Shown: positions 8,366 to 19,267, counted from the stretch's first letter. The stretch: 64,000 nucleotides of DNA from JAVBJV01 sp031546815 (GCA_031546815.1 JAVBJV010000011.1:1-64000), one strand, 5' to 3'. Numbers and translations: made by a program. Notes: generated by a model not told the origin, from the sequence alone.

Positions 8366-9495
8366 AGAGTAATTCCCAGCAGATCGGCGATGCGCGGGGT
8401 AGCTTTCAGGCCGCTGCCGGTCAGCACCAGCACAGTTGTCTGTTCCGGCTCGATCGCCTGCGCTGTCAGCAGTTTCCGATACGCCGCAGCCGCCTGCGCT
8501 GAAGTCGGTTCCACATACACGCCGGTGCGCGCCAGTTCGAACATCGCAGCTGCAATCTCGTCCTCGGTCACGGTCACCGCGCCACCTTCGGATTCTCGCA
8601 GGAACCCCAGCACTTCGCGCGGGCGGACAGGTTTGGCGATCGCCGTTCCCTCGGCCATGGTCGGCAGCACGGAGATGTCGGACGTGGTTTCCTCGTCGGC
8701 CAGAAACGCGGCAGCGATGGGGGAACAATTGGCCGGCTGCGAGGCGAACAGACGCGGCATGCGTTCGATCTCTCCCGCACGCAGCAATTCCGCAAAACCG
8801 ATCCCGCATCCCAGCACGTTCGACCCAGCCCCACACGGGATGATGATGTTGTCAGGCGCGCGGAAACCCAGATCTTCCCAGATCTCGTAAGCCAGCGTCT
8901 TGGTACCCTGCAGGAAGAATGGCTGCCAGTTGTGACTGGCGTAAAAGATCTCGTGCGATTGGCGCACTGCTTCATCCGCCGTGGCCTGTCGCGGGCCGGG
9001 CACCAGCCCGACCTCGGCCCCGACCGCGCGCATCGCCACGGTCTTGGCGGGGCTGGTGGAATCGGGGGCCAGAATACGCGCCTTCATCCCCGCCGCCGCC
9101 GCATAGGCCGCAATCGCCGCGCCGCCGTTGCCGCTACTGTCTTCCAGCACCGCCGTGATGCCCTGTTGCCGCAGGATCGACAGCATCACGCTCGCCCCGC
9201 GATCCTTGAACGATCCGGTCGGCATGAACCATTCGCATTTCAGCAGCGCACGGCCATCGCCGATACGCCGTTCGATCAGCGGCGTGCAGCCCTCGCCCAT
9301 CGAGACGGGATTCTCGACCGCCACCGGCAGCGCCGCCGCATACCGCCACAGGCTGCGCTGTGATGTGTCGATCTGCGCGCGCGTTATCCCCGGCAAGGGC
9401 GAGATCATCAGCGGCTGCCCCTCGGGCCCGCACCACAGCGGCGTCGAAAGCGGCCATGTCTGGCCCGTGCGCGGATCGAGATAGGATGCCGTCAT
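8356..9495 (-). CDS. threonine synthase (PLP-dependent)
   Basis: 379 residues, the short class of threonine synthases, which convert O-phosphohomoserine to threonine. The PLP lysine is in PTGSFKDRG (Lys97), the phosphate-binding loop is near SSGNGGAAIAAYA, and the C-terminal half has IIIPCGAGSNVLGCGIGF and LVLTGSGLK, as in fold type II PLP enzymes. Threonine synthase is the best fit, but a related pyridoxal-phosphate lyase cannot be fully excluded because short paralogues exist. The start at 9495 (MTASYLDPRTG) has GGG at a suitable distance. The N-terminal section with two cysteines (GQTWPL, LWCGPEG) may be a degenerate leader domain. Confidence 0.8.
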   Translation of the reverse strand: MTASYLDPRTGQTWPLSTPLWCGPEGQPLMISPLPGITRAQIDTSQRSLWRYAAALPVAVENPVSMGEGCTPLIERRIGDGRALLKCEWFMPTGSFKDRGASVMLSILRQQGITAVLEDSSGNGGAAIAAYAAAAGMKARILAPDSTSPAKTVAMRAVGAEVGLVPGPRQATADEAVRQSHEIFYASHNWQPFFLQGTKTLAYEIWEDLGFRAPDNIIIPCGAGSNVLGCGIGFAELLRAGEIERMPRLFASQPANCSPIAAAFLADEETTSDISVLPTMAEGTAIAKPVRPREVLGFLRESEGGAVTVTEDEIAAAMFELARTGVYVEPTSAQAAAAYRKLLTAQAIEPEQTTVLVLTGSGLKATPRIADLLGITLQG

Positions 9496-9633
9496 GATCG
9501 ATACCCGTATTGAATGTCGGCCCGACATTATCAGGCATCGGGGCGTAAATCTCCCGTGTAATTGACGCTTTTTGCGCCTTGCGCCTTACCCCCTCGCTGC
9601 GATCCTGTACCCGAAAAGCAGGGAGCCGTTCAG

Positions 9634-10734
9634 GTGCGCATCGAATGGGTTGATTCCGTGCGGGGCTATGCGTTGCTGGCCATCATGCTCACGCACTTCA
9701 ACCAGGCCGCCACCGAGGTTGGAACGCGCGGCGCGCATTCACTCACCCTGACGCAGCTTGGCTTCTCCTCGGCGGCGGAACTGTTTGTGCTGTGCGCCGG
9801 GTTCGGCATGAGCATGGCGCTGACCCGGCTGGAGGCACGCAAGGGCGTCATCGGCGGGTTCCGCTGGCTTCTGCGCCGCATGGGGCTGATCTATGGCGCC
9901 AACCTGCTCAGCCTGTTGGGGTCGGCTGCGGTTGTGCTGCTGCTGATCGCGCCCGAGCATCGCAGTGGCACGATGTTCACCTTCATCAGCAACATCGCGC
10001 ATACACCGGTGGAAAGCCTGACCCGCTTTGCCCTTTTCGGGCAGGCGACGACGCTGTTCGGCATCCTGAACTTCTATCTGCTGCTGCTGCCCTTCATCTG
10101 GTTGCAATTCCAGTTGCTGAAAACCGGATATATGGCGGCCTGCCTGTTCAGCCTCGCCCTGTATGTGCTGGTGCAATGCGGACTGGCGCCGCGCGCCGCC
10201 GATATGCCCGCTTTTTCCTTCAATGTGTGGAGCTGGCAGATTCTGGGACTGGCGGGGATTTTGCTGGCAAAGACGGAAAGCCGCCTGCCGCAGATTTTCA
10301 GCACCCGGCGCTTCATCTGGCTGGTTGCGGCCTTCGTGGCCTGCATGGTGTTGAAGCTGCTATGGTTTTACGGCAGCCAGAAATGGCCTTGGTTCGCCAT
10401 CCTGCGCGACAAAGACGACCTTGGCCCGCTGCGCGCCGCACATGCCATTCTGGTGATGTTCATGCTGCGCGAGGGGTTTCTCTATATCCGCGGCGTGCCG
10501 CCCCTGTCCGACTGGCTGCGCAATACATTCGGATGGCTGGGACGGCACTCGCTCAGTGTTTTCAGCGCGCAGAACGTGCTGGTCTATCTGGGGGCGGCCA
10601 TCACCCTGCAGGCCGGGGCCACAAGCGCGACGTATTGGGGGGTATATGCGGCCATTCTTATCTGTAGTATGATACCTGCTACGTTTGTAATGTCGGATCC
10701 GAAGCGGATAGAACAGCAGAATCACAGCAAATGA
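9634..10734 (+). CDS. OpgC-family membrane acyltransferase
   Basis: 366 residues with about ten transmembrane segments. The start RIEWVDSVRGYALLAIMLTHFNQ and the SLTLTQLGFSSAAELFVLCAGFGMSMAL segment are hallmarks of the OpgC family, related to acyltransferase 3; OpgC transfers succinyl groups to osmoregulated periplasmic glucans across the inner membrane. A GTG start at 9634 is preferred since GGGAG precedes it by nine bases and the reading frame before it looks non-coding. A second family-like motif, FGWLGRHSLSVFSAQNVLVYL, lies near the C-terminus. The substrate here is inferred from the family; no opgGH genes lie nearby. Confidence 0.8.
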   Translation: MRIEWVDSVRGYALLAIMLTHFNQAATEVGTRGAHSLTLTQLGFSSAAELFVLCAGFGMSMALTRLEARKGVIGGFRWLLRRMGLIYGANLLSLLGSAAVVLLLIAPEHRSGTMFTFISNIAHTPVESLTRFALFGQATTLFGILNFYLLLLPFIWLQFQLLKTGYMAACLFSLALYVLVQCGLAPRAADMPAFSFNVWSWQILGLAGILLAKTESRLPQIFSTRRFIWLVAAFVACMVLKLLWFYGSQKWPWFAILRDKDDLGPLRAAHAILVMFMLREGFLYIRGVPPLSDWLRNTFGWLGRHSLSVFSAQNVLVYLGAAITLQAGATSATYWGVYAAILICSMIPATFVMSDPKRIEQQNHSK

Positions 10735-10805
10735 GACAATTCTGAAACACTGCCTGTTGCCTCTCTGCCACACCCCGTTCAAAACGCTATAACACGTTTG
10801 ATCAA

Positions 10806-10819
10806 TTGATATCGATCAA
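10806..10819 (+). promoter_or_regulatory. FNR/FixK-type operator in front of ompW
   Basis: TTGAT-ATCG-ATCAA is a perfect match to the FNR/FixK consensus. Its centre (10812.5) would put a class II start site near 10854, and TATCTC at 10841-10846 lies where the -10 element should be. ompW is known to be FNR-controlled in enteric bacteria, which supports the assignment. Oxygen-dependent control of this copy is inference. Confidence 0.75.
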
Positions 10820-10892
10820 GACAAAACTTGCCCGCATGACTATCTCTTTCTCATCGACGCGAATTCATTCGAGATAAAGAGAGATAGAAATC

Positions 10893-11552
10893 ATGAGCCA
10901 CACCATCGGAAAAATTGCTGCCGCTGCTGTTGTCGCCGCTGCCATTGCGATGCCCGCCGCCGCCGAAGTGCGCGGCAAACAGGCCGGCGATATCGTGATC
11001 GGCGCCAGCATAATCGGCCTGATCCCGCAGAACGGTGTGGGTGGTGATGTCAGCTTGATCGGCGGCCACCCTTACGCCAGCAGCGCCATTACCGGCCAGC
11101 TCGACTTCTCGTACTTCATCACGAACAACTTCGCCGTGAACCTGATTGCAGCCACCACGAAGCACGATCTGAGCGCGCGTAACACGGCACTGGGCAATGT
11201 GGATCTGGGTAACGTCTGGGCGCTTCCCCCGACCCTGACCTTCCAGTATCACCCCCTGCCGGCCGAACGCTTCAGCCCGTATTTTGGTGCCGGCATCAAC
11301 TACACCGCGTTCTACAACGAAGGCGGCAGCCGCAACGCAGTCGTGGACGACGTGCGCGTTCACGGCACCTGGGGCTTTGCCCTGAACGTCGGTCTAGACG
11401 TTGAAGTTGCGCCGGGCTGGTCCTGGAACCTCGACGTGAAGAAGCTGTTCCTGCGTCCGGATGCCACCGTTTACACGGCAGCTGGCAGGATTAACGCGAC
11501 AGCGAACCTTGATCCGTGGGTTATCGGCACGGGTATCCGCTATCGCTTCTGA
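10893..11552 (+). CDS. ompW: OmpW-family outer membrane protein
   Basis: 219 residues: a signal peptide (residues 1-25, ending MPAAAE), then an eight-stranded barrel typical of OmpW. Visible family marks are GDVSLIGGHPYASSAITGQLDFSYF-like early strands, LPPTLTFQYHPLP, FSPYFGAGINYTAFYNE, and a C-terminal GTGIRYRF ending in Phe for BAM recognition. OmpW forms a narrow hydrophobic channel for small apolar molecules. AAAGAGAG precedes the ATG. A perfect FNR box lies about 75 bases upstream and a terminator follows, so the gene is probably monocistronic and induced at low oxygen. Confidence 0.92.
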   Translation: MSHTIGKIAAAAVVAAAIAMPAAAEVRGKQAGDIVIGASIIGLIPQNGVGGDVSLIGGHPYASSAITGQLDFSYFITNNFAVNLIAATTKHDLSARNTALGNVDLGNVWALPPTLTFQYHPLPAERFSPYFGAGINYTAFYNEGGSRNAVVDDVRVHGTWGFALNVGLDVEVAPGWSWNLDVKKLFLRPDATVYTAAGRINATANLDPWVIGTGIRYRF

Positions 11553-11583
11553 TCAACTGAACTTCCCCAGTTGAGTTTCCTGC

Positions 11584-11614
11584 GCAGGGCACCTTCGGGT
11601 GCCCTGCTGCATTT
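11584..11614 (+). terminator. intrinsic terminator of ompW
   Basis: A perfect 10-bp stem (GCAGGGCACC at 11584-11593, GGTGCCCTGC at 11598-11607) closed by a stable TTCG tetraloop and followed by TGCATTT, about 30 bases after the ompW stop. Confidence 0.85.
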
Positions 11615-11622
11615 GGGGCCGT

Positions 11623-11661
11623 CGAGAGCGCTTTTTTCATTCTATCGAATAAGCGCTCTCG
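11623..11661. repeat. 11-bp inverted repeat between ompW and the M20 peptidase gene
   Basis: CGAGAGCGCTT (11623-11633) and AAGCGCTCTCG (11651-11661) form a perfect 11-bp stem with a 17-base loop. It lies between convergent genes and probably serves as a second, T-poor terminator for either strand. On the plus strand, GATTATTTTTATG follows shortly after. Confidence 0.55.
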
Positions 11662-11696
11662 CGGATTATTTTTATGCGTTTCCTTACGGAAAAGCT

Positions 11697-12821
11697 TTAT
11701 TCCAGCGTCTCGAGCATCCCCGCAATCGCCGCCGCACGCTGGGCCAAACTGGTCCAGAGGATATGCTCGAAATCCGCATGCGCACCCGCCCCCGGGCACC
11801 CGAGACCGTCGATTGTCGGGATACCAAGCGCCGCCGTGAAATTCCCATCCGACCCACCGCCGCGATGCTGCTTCGGCACCTCGAACCCCAGTTCCTGTGC
11901 AATGGCCCGATACCGTTCATACAGCGCCAGAATGTCCACGCTCTCGGTAAAGGGCGGGCGGTTCATGCCGCCACTCACCACGATGGTGCAATCCGGATTC
12001 ACCGGCTTCAGTCCCAGCAGCATCTTCTCGAGCCGCGCGCCATCCGCCGCCGTCATCACGCGCAGGTCGATCTCGCAGAACGCTTCCTGCGCCACGACAT
12101 TCGGGCGCGTACCGCCCATGATGGGGCCGACATTGGTAGTAATACCTTCCTTCAGATCAACCATCGCATTGATCGCCAGAATCTGGTGCGCCAGTTCGAC
12201 CACCGCGCTGCGACCATCCTGGAAATTTCCACCCGCATGCGCCGCACGACCGGTGATCTTCAGTTCGAACCGACCGACACCCTTGCGCGCCGTCACCGCC
12301 GCACCGCCGGGACCGGCTGGTTCGGGAATCAGCACGTAGCAGGATTTCTTCGCCTCTTCCTCAATCAGCGCACGGCTGGTCGGGCTGCCCACTTCTTCAT
12401 CCGCGGTCAGCAGCAGGGTGATCGGGCGCTTCGTTGCCACCTTCTGCTGCAGGATCGAACGCACCGCATGAAACGCCATAAACGATCCGGCCTTCATGTC
12501 GTAGATGCCGGGGCCGTGCGCCTTGTCGCCGTCTATGCGGAACGGCATCGTCTTCAGCGTGCCGATATCCCACACCGTATCCATATGCCCGGCGATCAGG
12601 ATCGGCTTGCCTTCGCCCGGTGTGCGCGCCAGCACATGGTCGCCGAACCCGTCGCGCCCCGGCACGCGCGTGACGTCGGCACCAGCGTCTCGCAGATCCT
12701 TGCACGCCACGTCCATCAACCGGTTGACGGCTGCGGCATCGGTAGTAGGCGTTTCGATCTCGACCCAACTGCGCAGTTCTTCCAGCAGGCGTTCACTGGT
12801 TCCAATATCGGTCTGTGACAT
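11697..12821 (-). CDS. M20 family metallopeptidase (carboxypeptidase G2-like)
   Basis: 374 residues. Zinc-site motifs of the M20 family are present: ILIAGHMDTVWDIG (His and Asp ligands), ADEEVGSPTSR (catalytic Glu followed by a ligand Glu), and near the C-terminus a late His in GAGAHADFEHILW. A dimerisation domain lies in the middle (MTARKGVGRFELKITGRAAHAG-like, with the conserved RAAHAG). Members cleave C-terminal glutamate or similar from folates and N-acyl amino acids; no signal peptide is seen, so cytoplasmic. The start MSQTDIG at 12821 follows GGATAAG. Divergent from the hydratase gene. Confidence 0.85.
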   Translation of the reverse strand: MSQTDIGTSERLLEELRSWVEIETPTTDAAAVNRLMDVACKDLRDAGADVTRVPGRDGFGDHVLARTPGEGKPILIAGHMDTVWDIGTLKTMPFRIDGDKAHGPGIYDMKAGSFMAFHAVRSILQQKVATKRPITLLLTADEEVGSPTSRALIEEEAKKSCYVLIPEPAGPGGAAVTARKGVGRFELKITGRAAHAGGNFQDGRSAVVELAHQILAINAMVDLKEGITTNVGPIMGGTRPNVVAQEAFCEIDLRVMTAADGARLEKMLLGLKPVNPDCTIVVSGGMNRPPFTESVDILALYERYRAIAQELGFEVPKQHRGGGSDGNFTAALGIPTIDGLGCPGAGAHADFEHILWTSLAQRAAAIAGMLETLE

Positions 12822-12908
12822 GCGGCTTATCCATTGCTGTAAACGACGCAAAACCCTAGGCTCCCCGATTATGTGCGGCAACCCGCCATCAACAACCGGA
12901 GCGATCAC

Positions 12909-13325
12909 ATGACCGTCCATTTCGAAGACATGACCGTTGGGCAGAGCGCCAGCATCGGCAAGACCATCACCGAGGCCGACATCCTGATGTTCGCCGCCGT
13001 GTCGATGGACACCAACCCCGTGCATCTGAATGCCGAAGCCGCCGCGCAGACCATGTTCAAGGAGCGTATTGCACACGGCATGCTCTCGGCCGGGTTGATC
13101 TCGGCCGTGCTGGGCACGCAGCTGCCGGGACCGGGGACGATCTATCTTGGCCAGTCGCTGCGCTTCACGCGCCCGGTAAAGATTGGCGACACGGTAACGG
13201 CCACGGCGGAAGTCGTGTCGCTGAACGCCGAAAAGAAACAGGCGACGCTGAAGACCACCTGCACGGTGAACGGCAAGACGGTGATCGAAGGCGAAGCGCT
13301 GGTGATTGCGCCGTCGCGCGCATAA
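12909..13325 (+). CDS. MaoC-like (R)-specific enoyl-CoA hydratase (PhaJ type)
   Basis: 138 residues, a single hot-dog fold domain. The catalytic hydratase 2 motif D-x-N-P-x-H is present in SMDTNPVHLNAEAA, followed by FKERIAHGMLSAGLISAVLG, the standard PhaJ block. It hydrates trans-2-enoyl-CoA to (R)-3-hydroxyacyl-CoA, linking beta-oxidation to polyhydroxyalkanoate synthesis. CCGGAG precedes the ATG at 12909. The convergent neighbour is a thiolase, which acts in the same acyl-CoA chemistry, although no PHA synthase is in the window. Confidence 0.88.
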   Translation: MTVHFEDMTVGQSASIGKTITEADILMFAAVSMDTNPVHLNAEAAAQTMFKERIAHGMLSAGLISAVLGTQLPGPGTIYLGQSLRFTRPVKIGDTVTATAEVVSLNAEKKQATLKTTCTVNGKTVIEGEALVIAPSRA

Positions 13326-13344
13326 GCGGATCAGACCTGCATAT

Positions 13345-13377
13345 AAAAAAGGCTCCGGAAAACCGGAGCCTTTTTCT
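13345..13377. terminator. bidirectional intrinsic terminator
   Basis: The stem GGCTCCGG (13351-13358) / CCGGAGCC (13363-13370) with an AAAA loop is flanked by six A on the left and TTTTTCTTT on the right, so it can stop both the hydratase (plus) and thiolase (minus) transcripts. Confidence 0.92.
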
Positions 13378-13397
13378 TTACTGTGGCGTTATGCCAC

Positions 13398-14570
13398 TCA
13401 GCGTTCCACACACATCGCAACGCCCATGCCGCCGCCGATGCATAGCGTGGCGAGGCCCTTCTTCGCGTTACTGCGCTGCATTTCGTACAGCAGTGTGGTC
13501 AGGATACGCGCGCCCGATGCACCGATCGGGTGGCCGATTGCAATCGCGCCGCCGTTCACGTTCACCTTCGCCGTGTCCCAACCCATATCGGCATTCACCG
13601 CACAGGCCTGTGCCGCGAACGCTTCGTTGGCTTCAACCAGGTCGAGCTGCCCCGGCGTCCAGCCTGCGCGCTGCAGAGCCTTCTTGCTCGACGGGATCGG
13701 GCCGGTGCCCATGATGGCCGGGTCCACGCCCGCCGTCGCGAACGACGCAATGCGCGCCAACGGAGTAAGCCCGCGCTTCGCCGCTTCCGCCGCCGACATC
13801 AGCACCAGCGCCGCAGCGCCGTCGTTGATGCCCGAGGCATTGCCGGCCGTGACCGTGCCGTCCTTCACAAAGGCCGGACGCAGCTTGGCCATGCTTTCCA
13901 CGCTGGCGTCGTGACGGATATATTCGTCATCGGCCACCACAACCTCGCCCTTGCGACCCTTCACGGTGACAGGCGCGATTTCGTCCTTGAACTTGCCAGC
14001 CTTCTGCGCGGCCGATGCCTTCTGCTGCGACGCGAGTGCAAACGCATCCTGCGCATCGCGCGAGATCTGCCACTTCTGGGCGACGTTCTCGGCCGTCTGC
14101 CCCATGTGATAGCCGAAGAACACTTCCCACAACCCGTCCTTGATCATCGTGTCGATGAACGACGTGTCGCCCATCTTCACACCCGCGCGCAGATACGCGA
14201 CGTGCGGCGAGAGGGTCATGTTTTCCTGACCACCAGCGATGACGATGTTGCTCTCGCCACTGGCGATCTGCTGTGCGGCGAGCGCGACAGTGCGCAGCCC
14301 TGACCCGCAGACCTGGTTGATGCCGAATGCGGTCGACGTATCGGGGATCCCCGCCAGACGTGCCGCCTGGCGCGCCGGGTTCTGCCCCTGCCCTGCGGAC
14401 AGCACCTGCCCGAGGATCACTTCATCGATGTCCGCCCCGGTGAGCTTGGCGCGTTCCAGTGCCGCCTGAATAGCAACCGCGCCCAGCTGATGCGCAGGCA
14501 TCGCGGCGAACGCGCCGCTGAACGAACCAACCGGTGTACGTGCTGCTGAAACAATGACGATATCGGCCAT
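13398..14570 (-). CDS. acetyl-CoA C-acetyltransferase (biosynthetic thiolase)
   Basis: 390 residues, the usual thiolase length. Catalytic residues are all visible: Cys88 in NQVCGSGLRT, His347 in GGAIAIGHPIGASGARI and Cys377 in CIGGGMG. The enzyme condenses two acetyl-CoA to acetoacetyl-CoA (or the reverse) in the cytoplasm, feeding PHA or ketone body metabolism. CAGGAGAAAG stands well placed before the ATG at 14570. It is very likely phaA/atoB-like; a phaB reductase, its frequent partner, is not adjacent. Confidence 0.94.
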   Translation of the reverse strand: MADIVIVSAARTPVGSFSGAFAAMPAHQLGAVAIQAALERAKLTGADIDEVILGQVLSAGQGQNPARQAARLAGIPDTSTAFGINQVCGSGLRTVALAAQQIASGESNIVIAGGQENMTLSPHVAYLRAGVKMGDTSFIDTMIKDGLWEVFFGYHMGQTAENVAQKWQISRDAQDAFALASQQKASAAQKAGKFKDEIAPVTVKGRKGEVVVADDEYIRHDASVESMAKLRPAFVKDGTVTAGNASGINDGAAALVLMSAAEAAKRGLTPLARIASFATAGVDPAIMGTGPIPSSKKALQRAGWTPGQLDLVEANEAFAAQACAVNADMGWDTAKVNVNGGAIAIGHPIGASGARILTTLLYEMQRSNAKKGLATLCIGGGMGVAMCVER

Positions 14571-14640
14571 TCTGCTTTCTCCTGTGACCGTGAACCCAAG
14601 GCTCAACGGTGCCACTCCGGAGGCAGCGGAGCAAGGGGGG

Positions 14641-14790
14641 TCAGCCGTTCCGGCCGCAGTTCTGCAGCCAGCGTTCCATGCTTCCACCCCAGACGCCCAC
14701 AGGCGCCGCACTGCCCGCACGGGCAGCATTGTCGAGGACCAGGTTCAGCACCATCACAGCGAATATCAGTGTAAACCACGAACGGGGCAT
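14641..14790 (-). CDS. putative 49-residue membrane or secreted peptide
   Basis: An open frame of 49 codons starting at the ATG at 14790. It has GGGA at a fair distance upstream, a hydrophobic N-terminal stretch (WFTLIFAVMVLNLVLDNAARA) that could be a signal peptide or anchor, and a short polar tail with one Cys. It lies about 70 bases upstream of the thiolase and on the same strand. There is no recognised family; coding is plausible rather than shown. Confidence 0.4.
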   Translation of the reverse strand: MPRSWFTLIFAVMVLNLVLDNAARAGSAAPVGVWGGSMERWLQNCGRNG

Positions 14791-14883
14791 CGGAAGTTTC
14801 CCTTTGCGAACAAGGGGAGCTTCCCGCGCCACTGTGTCACGATAAGGGCTGTCACGTGATGAATTGTGACAATATGTGGCCGT

Positions 14884-15453
14884 TTATGGCAGCAGCAGGT
14901 TCTCGGGGATCCTGAAACCCAGCCGATCCGGCACATCCCAGACCTCGTGCGTCTCGCGCAGAAAGCGGAAACCCGCCGCTTTATAGCCCGGCAAGGCACG
15001 CGGATGGTCCGCCGTGCAGGTGTTCACCGTCACCTGACGTGGCCGCATCGCCCAGGCCGCGTCGATCGCATGGCGCAGGAACGCCGCCCCAAAGCCACCG
15101 CCAACCGCCTGCGGCAGCAGCCCGAAATAGGCAAGGTTCACCGCATCCGGCAGCCGTGCCGCATTCAGTTCGTAAAATCCCAGCGGCTCGCCATCGCCAT
15201 ACAGCACATGGATCGAGATCGCCGGATGCGCCAGCAGCGTCGCCAGATCGGCGTCCGGCGTCACACAGCGCATCCACCAGACGTAATCCCGCCCGACGCC
15301 TTCGTACAGATACCGGTAGAATGCCACGCTCGGCCGCGCCACCCGCACCACCGACAATCCGGCGGGCAGTGCACGCGCCGCTGTTGCAGGCGGCGCGTCC
15401 ATGGCGAGGAAGGTGACTGTCACGCCCATGCGTGTCGTTGCTTCTTCACGCAT
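14884..15453 (-). CDS. GNAT family N-acetyltransferase
   Basis: 189 residues. The GNAT core is visible as GEPLGFYELNAARLPDAVNLAYFGLLPQAVGGGFGAAFL (motif A, with the Q/G-x-x-G-x-G/A acetyl-CoA loop as QAVGGGFG), then VTVNTCTADHPRALPGYKAAGFRF (motif B). Substrate unknown; cytoplasmic. The ATG at 15453 lies ten bases beyond the rpoD stop; an internal ATG at 15429 is an alternative start that drops eight residues. It may be read through from rpoD. Confidence 0.85.
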   Translation of the reverse strand: MREEATTRMGVTVTFLAMDAPPATAARALPAGLSVVRVARPSVAFYRYLYEGVGRDYVWWMRCVTPDADLATLLAHPAISIHVLYGDGEPLGFYELNAARLPDAVNLAYFGLLPQAVGGGFGAAFLRHAIDAAWAMRPRQVTVNTCTADHPRALPGYKAAGFRFLRETHEVWDVPDRLGFRIPENLLLP

Positions 15454-15463
15454 GGGGGGAGCC

Positions 15464-17404
<1,941 letters not shown>

Positions 17405-17479
17405 CAGTTCGTCACTCCGCAAGAAAAAAGCCGTTCCGCACCCGCGGCACGAAACAAGGATCCATCACGCACGCCCCGA

Positions 17480-19255
17480 TTACTCATCGGACAAACCTTC
17501 GATATCCACCAGAGCAGCTCTGGCATTGCACAGACCGATCAGGCGCCGCTGCGCCGCATCGTCCATGCTTGTCTCCAACGCAATGCGGGCGGCAACTATG
17601 TCCGAATCCAGCCGATCAGGCTGCATCAGACCAAAGTAATGCCACCACCCAGTTCCCGCTTCCGCGGGCATCGCCCCGTCCCGTGCGCAGGCTGGCAGGG
17701 GCAACGGGTCGTCCGCCAGCGCCTGCCGGGCCAGTTCGTCCAGTCCGGAGGCGGACAGGTGGGCAAGAAGTGCTTCAAAGTCAAGCCGTTCAGTGCGCGA
17801 CCCCCAGTTTAAAATCGCCGATCGCAGCGGTTTCCACTGCAAGGGCAGCTTCAAAGTCGCGAAAGTTTCCTCGACATCGTGCAACAAATGGGGATGCCAC
17901 AGCAGGATTGCCAGCAGGATCCGTGCACATTCGTCACGCCCCGCCACTCGTTCCGGACGCAGAAAGTTAGACGCACCCAGCGTTGCCGACTTGCCACCGC
18001 GCGGCGGCGGACGGCTGCGGGCAAAGAACTGGTCCAACAATTCGCGACGCAGTTCGGCCGCCAGATCCTTGTCCTTCACCTGCCCGGCGGCGGCCATCAA
18101 CCGGCCCCGAAAGGCGGCGCGGTTTTCGGCGCTGGTGAAGCTGCTGCCCTCGGACATCAAGCCGAACAGACTGCTGGACAGCGGTTTCGCGGCATCCAGC
18201 AACGACGAAAACGCCGCCTTGCCGCCTCTCCGCACCAGTGAATCCGGGTCCTCGCCAGTCGGCAGGGTCACGATCCGCAGCGACTGCACAGGGGTGAGAT
18301 GCGGCAAAGCCAGCTCGGCCGTGCGGGCGGCTGCGCGGGCACCTGCTGCGTCGCCGTCAAAGCACAGAACGGGCATCGGATCTATTCGCCATAATTCTGT
18401 TAAATGCTCGTCGGTCAAAGCAGTTCCCAACGGAGCGACCGCGCCCGCAATTCCCGCCTGATGCAGGGCAATTACGTCCAGATACCCTTCAACCACCACC
18501 AGCGAACGCGACTGCCGCGCGAGATCCAGCCCGTACAGCGTGCGGCGCTTGGAAAACACCTCGGTCTCGGGGCCGTTCACATATTTGGGCTGGCCGTCAC
18601 CCAGAATACGCCCGCCGAACGACACCACATGCCCGCGCCGGTCGCGGATCGGGAACATCACGCGATTGAAGAAATAATCGACGTAGCCCTCGCGCCCGTC
18701 CGCCGCTTTGGTCAGCCCGGCTTCGGCCAACATCGGGGGCGTGATCCCCTCGCGCTGCAGATCGGCGGCCAGCGCGCCGCGCCCCTCGCCGCTCCAGCCG
18801 AGGCCGAATTTGTGGATCGTCTCGTCGGTCAGGCCGCGCTTGCGCAGATAATCCAGCCCGGCCTTGCCCTCGGGCAGGAACAGACGGCGCTGGAAGGATT
18901 TTGCGGCAGCTTCCAGCACATCGTAGAGCGTTTTGGCGTGTTCGGCCCTGGCCGCGGCCTCGGGCGTGGGTTTGGGCACGTCGAGGCCAGCTTCGGCGGC
19001 CAGAGTCTCGACCGCCTCCATGAAGCCCATGCCCTGCGACTGCATGACAAAGCTGATCGCATCGCCGTGCACGCCGCAGCCGAAGCATTGGAAATGGTCG
19101 TCGTAGACATAGAAAGACGGCGTTTTCTCGCCATGGAACGGGCAGCACCCCTTCCACTGCCGCCCCGACCGGGTGAGCTTCACCCGCCGCCCCACCACCG
19201 ATGGCAGTGGGGTGCGCAGCCGTAGCTCGTCCAGAAAATTCGGAGGAAGCGCCAA
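17480..19255 (-). CDS. dnaG: DNA primase
   Basis: 591 residues. The N-terminal CHC2 zinc ribbon has Cys38, His41, Cys57 and Cys60 (GCCPFHGEKTPSF, FQCFGCGVHGD). The catalytic TOPRIM core follows with VVEGYLDVIALHQAG, APLGTALT and VLCFDGDAAGARAA, holding the acidic metal ligands. A C-terminal helicase-binding domain completes it. It makes RNA primers for replication. The gene lies between yqeY and rpoD on the same strand, 75 bases before rpoD and 12 after yqeY, an arrangement common in alphaproteobacteria. Confidence 0.98.
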   Translation of the reverse strand: MALPPNFLDELRLRTPLPSVVGRRVKLTRSGRQWKGCCPFHGEKTPSFYVYDDHFQCFGCGVHGDAISFVMQSQGMGFMEAVETLAAEAGLDVPKPTPEAAARAEHAKTLYDVLEAAAKSFQRRLFLPEGKAGLDYLRKRGLTDETIHKFGLGWSGEGRGALAADLQREGITPPMLAEAGLTKAADGREGYVDYFFNRVMFPIRDRRGHVVSFGGRILGDGQPKYVNGPETEVFSKRRTLYGLDLARQSRSLVVVEGYLDVIALHQAGIAGAVAPLGTALTDEHLTELWRIDPMPVLCFDGDAAGARAAARTAELALPHLTPVQSLRIVTLPTGEDPDSLVRRGGKAAFSSLLDAAKPLSSSLFGLMSEGSSFTSAENRAAFRGRLMAAAGQVKDKDLAAELRRELLDQFFARSRPPPRGGKSATLGASNFLRPERVAGRDECARILLAILLWHPHLLHDVEETFATLKLPLQWKPLRSAILNWGSRTERLDFEALLAHLSASGLDELARQALADDPLPLPACARDGAMPAEAGTGWWHYFGLMQPDRLDSDIVAARIALETSMDDAAQRRLIGLCNARAALVDIEGLSDE

Positions 19256-19267
19256 GCGGGTTACACC

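Noticed and set aside
10840..10887. Inverted repeat CTATCTCT / AGAGATAG covering the ompW ribosome site, a possible RNA thermometer
   Set aside because: The FNR box geometry puts the transcription start near 10854, so the left arm would not be in the mRNA.
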